Origin: Aequorivita sinensis
GTDB lineage: Bacteria > Bacteroidota > Bacteroidia > Flavobacteriales > Flavobacteriaceae
Assembly: GCF_006346335.1 (NCBI RefSeq)
Contig: NZ_VDMC01000004.1
Span: forward strand, 111,909-175,908
DNA: 64,000 nucleotides
Direction of reading: 5' to 3'
Shown here: positions 1 to 6,519 of the stretch, one piece after another
Layout of the letters: every line of letters starts with the position of its first letter
Numbering within the stretch: position 1 is the first letter of the stretch
Position numbers and translations under genes: made by a program
Notes under the pieces: model-generated
What the model was told of the DNA's origin: nothing
Seen by the model: only the letters and a program-made list of their open reading frames with translations
Database searches by the model: none

Positions 1-190
1 AGTAATTTCAATTAACCAATAGTTCTAAAGTATTAATTATATGTTATAATTCGCTAACCATCCTGTAATTGCCACAACAAAAAGCAAGAAATTTAGTAAC
101 TTGATAGACTTTTAATTTTCTTCAAAAAACTAATTAATGCTTCAAAAGCTATTTTCATAGTTTTTTGAATTCTAATCTAAAATAAACAGC
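1..190. other. non-coding leader of the window
   Basis: AT-rich sequence upstream of the DUF5996 gene. No ORF, RNA or clear repeat is visible. It presumably holds the promoter of the plus-strand run that begins at 191, but I see no convincing TAnnTTTG -7 element close to the start codon. Confidence 0.4.
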
Positions 191-1120
191 ATGAAAAATC
201 AAATTCAATTACCTAGTCTTTCATATAAGGAGAATGAGCAAAAGAAGATGACCTTACATCTGTTTTTACAAATTATTGGTAAAATTCGTTTAAAAATGAC
301 TCCCAGAAAAAATCACTGGTGGTATATTACAGAATATGTAGAAACTCGTGGATTTACAACGGGTCCTATTCCTTACAATTTAGGAGCAGATCAATTTGAT
401 ATATCAATTAATGTTCAAAATCATCAATTAGAGGTTAACACAAGCCAAGGAGATTATGAACACTTCCCTTTAAACGACAAACTTACAGTAGCAGATTTTT
501 ATAAAAATATAAAGGAGATACTTAATAAACTCAACATAGCAGTTTCTATAGTAGATAAGCCTTTTGATTTAAATATTGATAAACCATTCTCAAAGATTAC
601 GGAATACCATCACTACGATAAAAAGTACACTAAAGATTTATGGAGATCAATGTTATGGATAGGTAATGTGTTTAAAGAATTTAGTGGCCGTTTTTATGGC
701 AAATCTTGTCCTGTTCAGCTTTATTGGCATTCCTTCGATTTGGTAGTTACTAGGTTTAATGGAAATGAAGCACCTCCTATGCCTTCGGAAGCGAGATTAT
801 CTGATAAAGATGCCTATTCGCATGAATGTATAAGCTTTGGCTTTTGGGCAGGCGACGAAAATGTTCCAGAACCTGCATTTTACTCTTATACTTATCCTTC
901 CCCTGAAGGAATTGACAAGGAAGAAATATCACCTAAATCTGCCGAATGGATTGAAAGCAATGGCAGTCCTATGGCACTTCTAAAGTATGGAGCCTTGTTG
1001 AAATCAGAAAACCCAAGAAAAGATTTACTTGACTTTCTAGAGTCTACTTATCAAGCAGGAGCTAAAAAAGCTAATTGGGATATCGAGAAATTTAGAGTTC
1101 CTGAGTTAGAAAAATTATAA
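191..1120 (+). CDS. DUF5996 family protein
   Basis: A 309-residue soluble protein without signal peptide or membrane segments. The sequence matches what I know of DUF5996: an N-terminal TLHLFLQIIGKIRL segment, then NHWWYI, the TRGFTTGPIPY stretch, and later a cluster with HSFDLVVTRFNG, SHECISFGFW and PAFYSYTYPSPEG. Function is unknown. The many conserved aromatic and His residues suggest a binding pocket, which is inference. The ATG at 191 follows a short purine stretch and no earlier in-frame start is apparent. It is the first gene of a co-directional run; 39 bases separate it from the acetyltransferase downstream, so they are probably co-transcribed. Confidence 0.85.
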   Translation: MKNQIQLPSLSYKENEQKKMTLHLFLQIIGKIRLKMTPRKNHWWYITEYVETRGFTTGPIPYNLGADQFDISINVQNHQLEVNTSQGDYEHFPLNDKLTVADFYKNIKEILNKLNIAVSIVDKPFDLNIDKPFSKITEYHHYDKKYTKDLWRSMLWIGNVFKEFSGRFYGKSCPVQLYWHSFDLVVTRFNGNEAPPMPSEARLSDKDAYSHECISFGFWAGDENVPEPAFYSYTYPSPEGIDKEEISPKSAEWIESNGSPMALLKYGALLKSENPRKDLLDFLESTYQAGAKKANWDIEKFRVPELEKL

Positions 1121-1159
1121 TAAGTAATCTATACTTAAGACCACTTAAATCGAAATAAA

Positions 1160-1444
1160 ATGACAAAAATAGTGCTTGAAGATAATGGCAAAAAGGGACG
1201 TTTTGTTATCTATGACAATAATGAAGAAGCAGGTGAAATGACTTTTACTTGGGCTGGAAAAGAAAAGTTTATTATTGACCATACAGAAGTGAATGATAAG
1301 TTTGGTGGAAAAGGATATGCCAAACAACTTGTAATGGCAGGTGTTGATTACGCTCGTGAGAACGGCTTAAAAATTATCCCACTTTGTCCATATGCAAAAA
1401 TGAGATTTGATAGAGATGAAAGTTTAAGAGACGTCTTGGCTTAA
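1160..1444 (+). CDS. small GNAT acetyltransferase (YjdJ-like)
   Basis: A 94-residue protein of the short YjdJ/Gcn5-related type. It has the two-strand N-terminal half and then the acetyl-CoA loop GGKGYAKQL near residues 49-57, followed by a helix and the KIIPLCPYAK strand with a conserved Pro-Cys-Pro-Tyr typical of this mini family. The substrate is unknown. In Escherichia coli yjdJ sits beside yjdI; here a YjdI-like mini-ferredoxin lies at the end of the same run (2953-3159), with pirin and TMEM175-like genes between, so the link is kept though not the adjacency. Full length for this family, with no sign of truncation. Confidence 0.85.
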   Translation: MTKIVLEDNGKKGRFVIYDNNEEAGEMTFTWAGKEKFIIDHTEVNDKFGGKGYAKQLVMAGVDYARENGLKIIPLCPYAKMRFDRDESLRDVLA

Positions 1445-1482
1445 ACTTAAATTATAAATTCATTTAAACAAATAAATAAATT

Positions 1483-2376
1483 ATGTCTAATACCGAATTA
1501 ATTATAGAAGAACGCGCCGCCGATATTGGAAACTTTATGGTAGGACGATTATTGCCTTTCAGACAAAAACGCTCTGTAGGTCCATTTACATTTATAGACC
1601 ATATGGGACCAGCAACTATGGCTAAGGACCAAAACCTTGATGTTGGACCACACCCACACATTGGTTTATCTACATTAACATACCTGTTTGAAGGATCTAT
1701 TCAACATAAAGACAGTCTAGGTTCAGATATCGAAATTAAGCCTGGAGCTGTTAATTGGATGACTGCAGGTAAAGGTGTGGTTCATTCTGAAAGAACACCT
1801 GATTATTTAAGAAATACCGAAAAAACGTTACACGGACTTCAAATTTGGGTAGCCTTACCTAAGCATTTAGAACAATCAGAGCCTACTTTTTTTCATATAA
1901 AAGAAGAAGATATTCCTCAATGGAAAGAACAAGGCGCAGAGTTTAAATTAATTGCTGGTAAAGCTTTTGACAAAACCTCACCAGTTCCTGTACACAGTGA
2001 GTTGTATTTTATTGAAATAAAAAGCACGGATAAGCAGCAGATAACTATTGGAGAGGATCTTTATGGCGAGAGTGCTTTATATATCTTGGAAGGCAGTATC
2101 AATGCCGACGGTTACAATTACGAGCCTAAACAAATTCTAGTTGCCAAGGATAGTACATTGTGTTCCTTTGAAATGGAACCGAATACTACAGTCTATATTT
2201 TTGGTGGAATTCCTTTTGAGGAAGAACGATATATCCACTGGAACTTTGTGAACTCAGACAAAGATGTTATTGAAAAAGCTAAGAAAGATTGGAAAGAGCA
2301 AAATCTAGAAGCCTTTCCAAAAGTGGTGGGAGATGAAGACGATTATGTTCCACTTCCAGAACCACGCAGGTTATGA
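1483..2376 (+). CDS. pirin family protein
   Basis: A 297-residue bicupin of the pirin family. The N-terminal cupin holds the usual metal-site pattern: GPHPHIGLSTLTYLFEG with two close His residues, then a GAVNWMTAGKGVVHSE stretch with a third His and a Glu. A FTFIDHMGP-type segment precedes them. The C-terminal cupin (about residues 185-270) carries the LYILEGSI and VYIFGG strands. Family members bind iron and include quercetin dioxygenases and redox-sensing regulators; which role applies here cannot be read from the sequence. The stop codon overlaps the start of the next gene by four bases (ATGA), so translation is probably coupled. Confidence 0.9.
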   Translation: MSNTELIIEERAADIGNFMVGRLLPFRQKRSVGPFTFIDHMGPATMAKDQNLDVGPHPHIGLSTLTYLFEGSIQHKDSLGSDIEIKPGAVNWMTAGKGVVHSERTPDYLRNTEKTLHGLQIWVALPKHLEQSEPTFFHIKEEDIPQWKEQGAEFKLIAGKAFDKTSPVPVHSELYFIEIKSTDKQQITIGEDLYGESALYILEGSINADGYNYEPKQILVAKDSTLCSFEMEPNTTVYIFGGIPFEEERYIHWNFVNSDKDVIEKAKKDWKEQNLEAFPKVVGDEDDYVPLPEPRRL

Positions 2377-2948
2377 AAACTGGGAGATTAGAGGCCTTTA
2401 GCGACGGCGTATTAGCCATAATAATTACTATTATGGTTTTAGGCATGAGTGCTCCTGAAGGTTATACTTTTGATGCTTTAAAGCCTATACTACCTGTATT
2501 TCTTACTTATGTATTAAGCTTTGTATATGTAGGGATTTATTGGAATAATCACCATCATCTGTTACAAGCGGTGAATAGAGTAAACGGGAAAATTTTATGG
2601 GCCAACCTTAACTTATTGTTTTGGCTTTCGCTTTTCCCATTTGCCACAGATTGGATGGGTAAAAACCATTTTGAAGCAAATCCTACGGCAATCTACGGTG
2701 TAGTATTATTTATGGCTGCTGTAGCATTTAAAATAATGGTATATTGTGTAATCCTTAGCGAAGGTAAAAATTCGAACATAGGTAAGGTTTATAGCAAGGA
2801 CAAAAGAATGAATCTGTCACTTTTATTATACTTTACAGGCGTTGTCTTTTCTTTCTTTTTCCCAATCATTAGTTTAATGATATACTTAGGAGTTGCCTTG
2901 ATGTGGATAGTGCCCGACCCGAGAATTGAAAGAACTTTAAAGGATTAA
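2373..2948 (+). CDS. TMEM175-like potassium channel family protein (DUF1211)
   Basis: A 191-residue integral membrane protein with about six hydrophobic segments. The first helix begins with the family signature FSDGV (residues 9-13) and continues into the IxxTIMVLG pore-lining helix known from bacterial TMEM175 proteins, which form tetrameric potassium-permeable channels. A WNNHHHL sequence after the third segment is also typical. A single six-helix repeat is the normal bacterial length. It starts inside the pirin stop codon (four-base overlap). Conductance here is inferred from family membership. Confidence 0.85.
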   Translation: MKTGRLEAFSDGVLAIIITIMVLGMSAPEGYTFDALKPILPVFLTYVLSFVYVGIYWNNHHHLLQAVNRVNGKILWANLNLLFWLSLFPFATDWMGKNHFEANPTAIYGVVLFMAAVAFKIMVYCVILSEGKNSNIGKVYSKDKRMNLSLLLYFTGVVFSFFFPIISLMIYLGVALMWIVPDPRIERTLKD

Positions 2949-2952
2949 TACT

Positions 2953-3159
2953 ATGGATACAAAAGAGTATACAAATGGAGAAGTAATCATTTTATGGAAA
3001 GCGGAAAAATGCATCCACTCAGGTATATGTGTAAAAACTTTACCAAAAGTTTACAATCCTAAAGAAAGGCCTTGGGTAAAACCAGAAAATGCGACATCAG
3101 AAGAGTTAATAAATCAAGTATCTAAATGCCCTTCTGGAGCTTTAAGTATAAAGCAATAA
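2953..3159 (+). CDS. YjdI-like (4Fe-4S) mono-cluster protein
   Basis: A 68-residue protein of the divergent mono-cluster ferredoxin family (Fer4_19, as in YjdI). Visible cysteines are C20 and C26 in CIHSGIC and C59 in KCPSGAL, so the fourth ligand is not an obvious cysteine; nearby His22 or another residue could serve. The WVKP segment between the halves is family-typical. It begins four bases after the TMEM175-like stop codon and ends the run; a strong hairpin follows at 3235. A role in electron transfer or cluster sensing is inferred, with no partner identified. Confidence 0.85.
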   Translation: MDTKEYTNGEVIILWKAEKCIHSGICVKTLPKVYNPKERPWVKPENATSEELINQVSKCPSGALSIKQ

Positions 3160-3234
3160 GCTAAGTTGGCAAAATAAAACTATTACTCAAATCGGTTTTA
3201 AATTGCTTTAAACTCAAGGCAGTATTAGAAAATG

Positions 3235-3290
3235 AAAAAGCTATACTCAAATTCAATTTTGTTTGAATTGATGTATAGCTTTTTATTTTA
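3235..3290. terminator. strong bidirectional hairpin terminator
   Basis: A 12-base outer stem pairs 3235-3246 (AAAAAGCTATAC) with 3273-3284 (GTATAGCTTTTT), and an inner AATTCAA/TTGAATT stem extends it. T-rich runs are present on both strands, so it can end both the plus-strand yjdI run and the minus-strand tRNA-Arg transcript. Confidence 0.85.
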
Positions 3291-3294
3291 TTAG

Positions 3295-3368
3295 TGACCG
3301 CGGAGGGATTCAAACCCCCAACCCTCAGAGCCGAAATCTGATGCGCTATTCAGTTGCGCCACGCGGCC
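3295..3368 (-). tRNA. tRNA-Arg (anticodon TCG)
   Basis: A complete 74-base cloverleaf on the minus strand. The acceptor stem GGCCGCG/CGCGGTC has one G-U pair and discriminator A; the D stem is GCGC/GCGC; the anticodon stem TCAGA/TCTGA closes the loop TTTCGGC with anticodon TCG; the T stem is GGGGG/CCCTC. CCA is not encoded. The D loop reads AACTGAATA (A at position 19 instead of G) and the T loop TTTGAAT (T at position 56 instead of C), so the usual G19-C56 tertiary pair appears to be swapped for A-U. The reader should note partial copies of its 5' half at 3762-3840 and 3425-3467. Confidence 0.93.
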
Positions 3369-3424
3369 ATTAACAATATTTAAACACGAAATAATTTTTT
3401 CTTATAAATTCATATCAATCACAG

Positions 3425-3470
3425 CCGAAATCTAATGCACCCAGCCCGAACGTGTTTAATGACAGTTGCC
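3425..3470 (-). repeat. degenerate partial copy of the tRNA-linked repeat
   Basis: This block shares 37 of 43 aligned bases with 3762-3804. It contains a decayed copy of the tRNA-Arg anticodon-arm sequence (CCGAAATCT followed by A/G changes) joined to the left arm and loop of the palindromic insert found in the other copy. It lies between the stop codon of the GIY-YIG gene and the intact tRNA, so the gene is bracketed by two direct copies of the repeat. Confidence 0.8.
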
Positions 3471-3486
3471 ACAAGAGACATTTAAT

Positions 3487-3738
3487 TTAGTCATGCGGCA
3501 GAATTAAATTTATTTTTCTCCATCTTCTACCTGCAGCACTTTTCAAATATTTTTCTCTTTCTCTAGCTTCTTTTCTAGTTAAATATTCTTCCGTATGAAT
3601 AATTTCCCAGGGAATATAAGCTTTTGTTGATTGAGTCTTACCAGAATTATGTTCCTTTAATCTTTTTGTACAGTCTTTAGACATTCCTACATACATCCTT
3701 TCAAATTCTTTACTATAAAGAATATATACATAATACAT
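3487..3738 (-). CDS. stand-alone GIY-YIG nuclease domain protein
   Basis: An 83-residue single-domain protein of the UPF0213/YhbQ-like type. The GIY and YIG strands read VYI (residues 4-6) and YVG (16-18); R26 and H30 in KRLKEHN, and E62 in REKYLKSAAGRRWR, match the catalytic Arg, His and Glu positions of the family. There is no extra DNA-binding domain, so specificity is unclear. It is complete and not visibly decayed. On the minus strand it lies between a truncated tRNA-Arg copy (3762-3840, upstream) and the intact tRNA-Arg (downstream), which suggests it travels with these repeats. Mobility is inference; chromosomal YhbQ-type proteins without mobility are also known. Confidence 0.88.
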   Translation of the reverse strand: MYYVYILYSKEFERMYVGMSKDCTKRLKEHNSGKTQSTKAYIPWEIIHTEEYLTRKEAREREKYLKSAAGRRWRKINLILPHD

Positions 3739-3761
3739 TTCTAACCATTTAAAGCTCGAAT

Positions 3762-3840
3762 CCGAAATCTGATGCGCCCCGCCCGAACGTGCCTAACGAC
3801 AGTTCGGCTCGGGCGGGTATTCAGTTGCGCCACGCGGCCA
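3762..3840 (-). repeat. truncated tRNA-Arg 5' half interrupted by a palindrome
   Basis: Bases 3818-3840 are identical to 3347-3369 (acceptor 5' strand, D arm and one flanking base of tRNA-Arg), and 3762-3777 are identical to 3331-3346 (rest of the D arm, anticodon 5' strand and part of the loop). Together they reproduce tRNA positions 1 to about 37 exactly, split only by a 40-base insert at 3778-3817. No 3' half is present, so this cannot give a functional tRNA. Confidence 0.9.
3778..3817. repeat. 40-bp palindromic insert within the tRNA fragment
   Basis: Perfect 9-base terminal inverted repeats, CCCGCCCGA at 3778-3786 and TCGGGCGGG at 3809-3817, enclose a loop that itself contains GAAC/GTTC. 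It is GC-rich in AT-rich surroundings. Removing it restores the tRNA sequence without loss or duplication of a base, which is unusual for transposase-made insertions. Confidence 0.85.
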
Positions 3841-3888
3841 ATTCAGTTTTCAAAAATATCTTCTTTTGAAGAATTAATAAAATCTAAT

Positions 3889-4338
3889 TTAAGACAACCT
3901 TGATTTTACAACTATCGATATCGTTTTCCCATCTGCTTTTCCAGCCAGTTTTCCACTAGCAATGCCCATAACTTTTCCCATATCCGCCATAGAAGAAGCT
4001 CCAGTTTCTGTGATAATTTCATCTACTATTTTGCTTACTTCTTCAACACTTAGCTGCTTTGGCAAAAATTGCTCGATTACTTTAGCTTGAAGCAATTCTG
4101 GCTCAGCAAGATCTTCACGCCCTTGTTCCTTATAAATAGCAGCACTATCTTTTCTTTGTTTTACTTGCTTTTGAAGGATTTTAATTCCTTCTTCTTCAGA
4201 TATTTCTTGTTTTGAACCTGTTTCAGTTTGAGCTAAAAGCAATGCTGATTTAACAGATCGCAAAGCTTCTAATGATTGAGTGTCCTTTGATTTCATTGCG
4301 GCTTTCATAGCCTCCATCACCTTATCTTGTAAACTCAT
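3889..4338 (-). CDS. GatB/YqeY domain-containing protein
   Basis: A 149-residue soluble protein matching stand-alone YqeY over its length: an N-terminal helical part with MKAAMKSKDTQSLEALRSVKSA, a KQRKDSAAIYKEQGREDLAE helix, and the C-terminal tail domain with MGKVMGIASGKLAGKADGK that resembles the GatB C-terminal tRNA-recognition domain. In GatB this part contacts tRNA in the transamidation complex; the free-standing form has no settled role. It is co-directional with ftsZ but separated by 158 bases holding a terminator-like hairpin, so it is probably expressed separately. Confidence 0.92.
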   Translation of the reverse strand: MSLQDKVMEAMKAAMKSKDTQSLEALRSVKSALLLAQTETGSKQEISEEEGIKILQKQVKQRKDSAAIYKEQGREDLAEPELLQAKVIEQFLPKQLSVEEVSKIVDEIITETGASSMADMGKVMGIASGKLAGKADGKTISIVVKSRLS

Positions 4339-4430
4339 TATAGTGTTTTTTTGTATGCACGAAGATACTTATTTAAGCTGAAATGTATCAGCTTATGGAT
4401 TCACTTTTTTTAATCTTAAATATCATAAAT

Positions 4431-4465
4431 CAAAAAGGTCCGAAACCAATTAAGATTTCGAACCT
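4431..4465 (-). terminator. rho-independent terminator after ftsZ
   Basis: Read on the minus strand, AGGTTCGAAA (4465-4456) pairs with TTTCGGACCT (4445-4436) with a single G-U pair, and is followed by a short T run. It lies 32 bases past the ftsZ stop codon and probably ends the dcw transcript before yqeY. Confidence 0.8.
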
Positions 4466-4496
4466 CTACTTTAAGTGGGGAGAAATATTCACTTAG

Positions 4497-6473
4497 TTAA
4501 TCTACATTATCGTGTAAAAATGAGTTGTTTCTACGCAATTCAATTCCGTCATCTTCGATGTTTACCGAAGTCCTAGAAATTGTTGATTCTTCACTGGTAT
4601 CATTAAGATCTATACCCATACGCTTATAAGCGGGTTGTCTTTCAATTTCATCAATACGTGAAGGACTGTTCTTAAACTTGTAATTAAACTCCTTCATTTT
4701 ACGCTTGCGCTCTTCTGTACGATCGCTTAGTATCTTTGAAATAGGAGAGTTTAACGGGTCTTCTATTTCCTTGCTTTCGCTATCATTTGGAGATTGCTCA
4801 GTTACTGTTCTTTTTACAAATTCAATTTCGTTTTCCTCAATAGCTTCAGACTTATGGTTTGATGGTTTTGCGTTATTTAAGGTATTTTCAACCTCTTGAT
4901 AGTCATCTAGACTATATCTTTTAATACCATCATCTGAAACTTCAGTTACAGGCACAACTTCTACGTGATCTTCAACCTCTATTTCTTCGAGATTAAAAAT
5001 TGTTTTTTCTTCTCTATTATTTGTTTCTGCCGGCTTTCTTTCAACAGGTTTTATAGGAAGATCAAACATTAATATTTGATCGTCGTTGTCTTCACCTTCT
5101 GGCTTAGAATGTCTAACTTCTTCCGCTGAATTTTTTGTTGAAGCCTCAACAATAACAAATTCGTTTACATTTATTTTATCTACTTCTACTTGCTCAAACT
5201 CTTCAATTCTTTCAGCTTTTACCTCTTCGTATGATACTGGTAAATTCTTTAGAAGCTCTGAAGTATTTATATATCCTTGAAACGATGGTCTTTGTTCAAT
5301 CTCATCATCGTCAAAAAGCGTGTGTTTAACCACAGGGGCTTCAGCTTTAGGCTGAGAAGTGATAGGAGTCTCTGGCAGTCTTACAGGTCCAGAAGTAGCT
5401 TTTGGTGTAAGATTTTGCTCCGCTTTTTGATCATCTCCAAGCGTGTGGATTATTTTTTTTGTTTCGGTGTTTACAATCTCATTTTGTTGTTCAACATTAA
5501 ATCCTGTGGCGATTACAGTAATAGAAATTGATCCTTCTAAGCTCTCATCTTCACCAACACCCATAATAATATTGGCGCTGTGTCCAGCTTCATTTTGAAT
5601 GTGATCACTGATTTCACCTATCTCATCGATAGTAATCTCGTCGGACCCAGAAACGATAAGCAACAATACGTTTTTGGCACCTTTGATTTTATTATCGTTA
5701 AGTAATGGAGAATCTAATGCTCTTCCTATGCCTTCTTTTGCTCTATTTGCACCAGATGCAGTAGAACTACCCATAATAGCTGTTCCACTATTAGAAAGAA
5801 CTGTCTTAGCATCTCTAAGGTCAATGTTTTGAGTGTAGTGATGTGTAATAACCTCGGCTATACCACGAGCAGCGGTGGCCAAGACTTCATCAGCTTTAGA
5901 GAAACCAGCTTTAAAACCTAAGTTCCCATATACTTCACGAAGTTTATTATTATTAATTACCACTAATGAATCTACATTTTGACGTAGTTTTTCTACTCCA
6001 ATTTGAGCTTGTTCATTTCTTGTTTTACCTTCAAATTGGAAAGGAATAGTAACTATACCCACAGTAAGTATATCCATATCCTTAGCCATTTTGGCGATAA
6101 TTGGAGCGGCACCTGTTCCAGTACCTCCACCCATACCAGCAGTAATAAAAATCATCTTGGTATTTGTAGTTAGCATAGTTTTAATTTCTTCCATACTTTC
6201 TACAGCAGATTGTTCACCAACCATCGGATTTGCTCCTGCACCTAGACCTTCAGTTAAGGAAACCCCTAATTGAATTTTAATAGGCACTGGGCTATTTTCT
6301 AATGCCTGTGCATCTGTATTACATATCACGAAATCTACTCCCTTTATGCCCTGACTGAACATATGGTTAATTGCATTACTACCTCCACCACCAACGCCAA
6401 TAACCTTAATCACATTTGATTGGTTTTTTGGCAAGTCGAATGAAATGTTCTCAAATTCTGTGTTGCTGCTCAT
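4497..6473 (-). CDS. ftsZ: cell division protein FtsZ
   Basis: The tubulin-like GTPase that forms the cytokinetic ring. I start it at the ATG at 6473 (MSSNTEFENI, 658 residues): an in-frame extension to 6584 would overlap the 3' end of ftsA and add a non-conserved basic stretch. The GTPase domain shows GVGGGGSNA near residue 26, the signature GGGTGTG at 115-121, and the T7 loop NIDLRD at 216-221 with both Asp residues needed for hydrolysis across the filament. After about residue 330 comes a very long acidic linker of some 300 residues, then a tail ending ELRRNNSFLHDNVD, unlike the DIPAFLR type seen in proteobacteria. Long linkers of this kind are usual in flavobacteria. Last gene of the dcw run. 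Confidence 0.97.
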   Translation of the reverse strand: MSSNTEFENISFDLPKNQSNVIKVIGVGGGGSNAINHMFSQGIKGVDFVICNTDAQALENSPVPIKIQLGVSLTEGLGAGANPMVGEQSAVESMEEIKTMLTTNTKMIFITAGMGGGTGTGAAPIIAKMAKDMDILTVGIVTIPFQFEGKTRNEQAQIGVEKLRQNVDSLVVINNNKLREVYGNLGFKAGFSKADEVLATAARGIAEVITHHYTQNIDLRDAKTVLSNSGTAIMGSSTASGANRAKEGIGRALDSPLLNDNKIKGAKNVLLLIVSGSDEITIDEIGEISDHIQNEAGHSANIIMGVGEDESLEGSISITVIATGFNVEQQNEIVNTETKKIIHTLGDDQKAEQNLTPKATSGPVRLPETPITSQPKAEAPVVKHTLFDDDEIEQRPSFQGYINTSELLKNLPVSYEEVKAERIEEFEQVEVDKINVNEFVIVEASTKNSAEEVRHSKPEGEDNDDQILMFDLPIKPVERKPAETNNREEKTIFNLEEIEVEDHVEVVPVTEVSDDGIKRYSLDDYQEVENTLNNAKPSNHKSEAIEENEIEFVKRTVTEQSPNDSESKEIEDPLNSPISKILSDRTEERKRKMKEFNYKFKNSPSRIDEIERQPAYKRMGIDLNDTSEESTISRTSVNIEDDGIELRRNNSFLHDNVD

Positions 6474-6519
6474 ATTTTTGTTTTTAATTGCAATTTTTAT
6501 TTTTCTTCTTTTTCCTTTA

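Noticed and set aside
3425..3470. A second tRNA gene
   Set aside because: Only a decayed anticodon-arm piece is present; no acceptor or T stem can be formed.
3762..3840. A functional tRNA with a 40-base intron
   Set aside because: The 3' half of the tRNA is missing after the anticodon loop, and the insert is not at a known tRNA intron position.
5086..5531. Plus-strand reading frames opposite the FtsZ linker
   Set aside because: They are antisense shadows caused by the Glu/Ser-rich linker; Ser/Phe-rich with no conserved motif.
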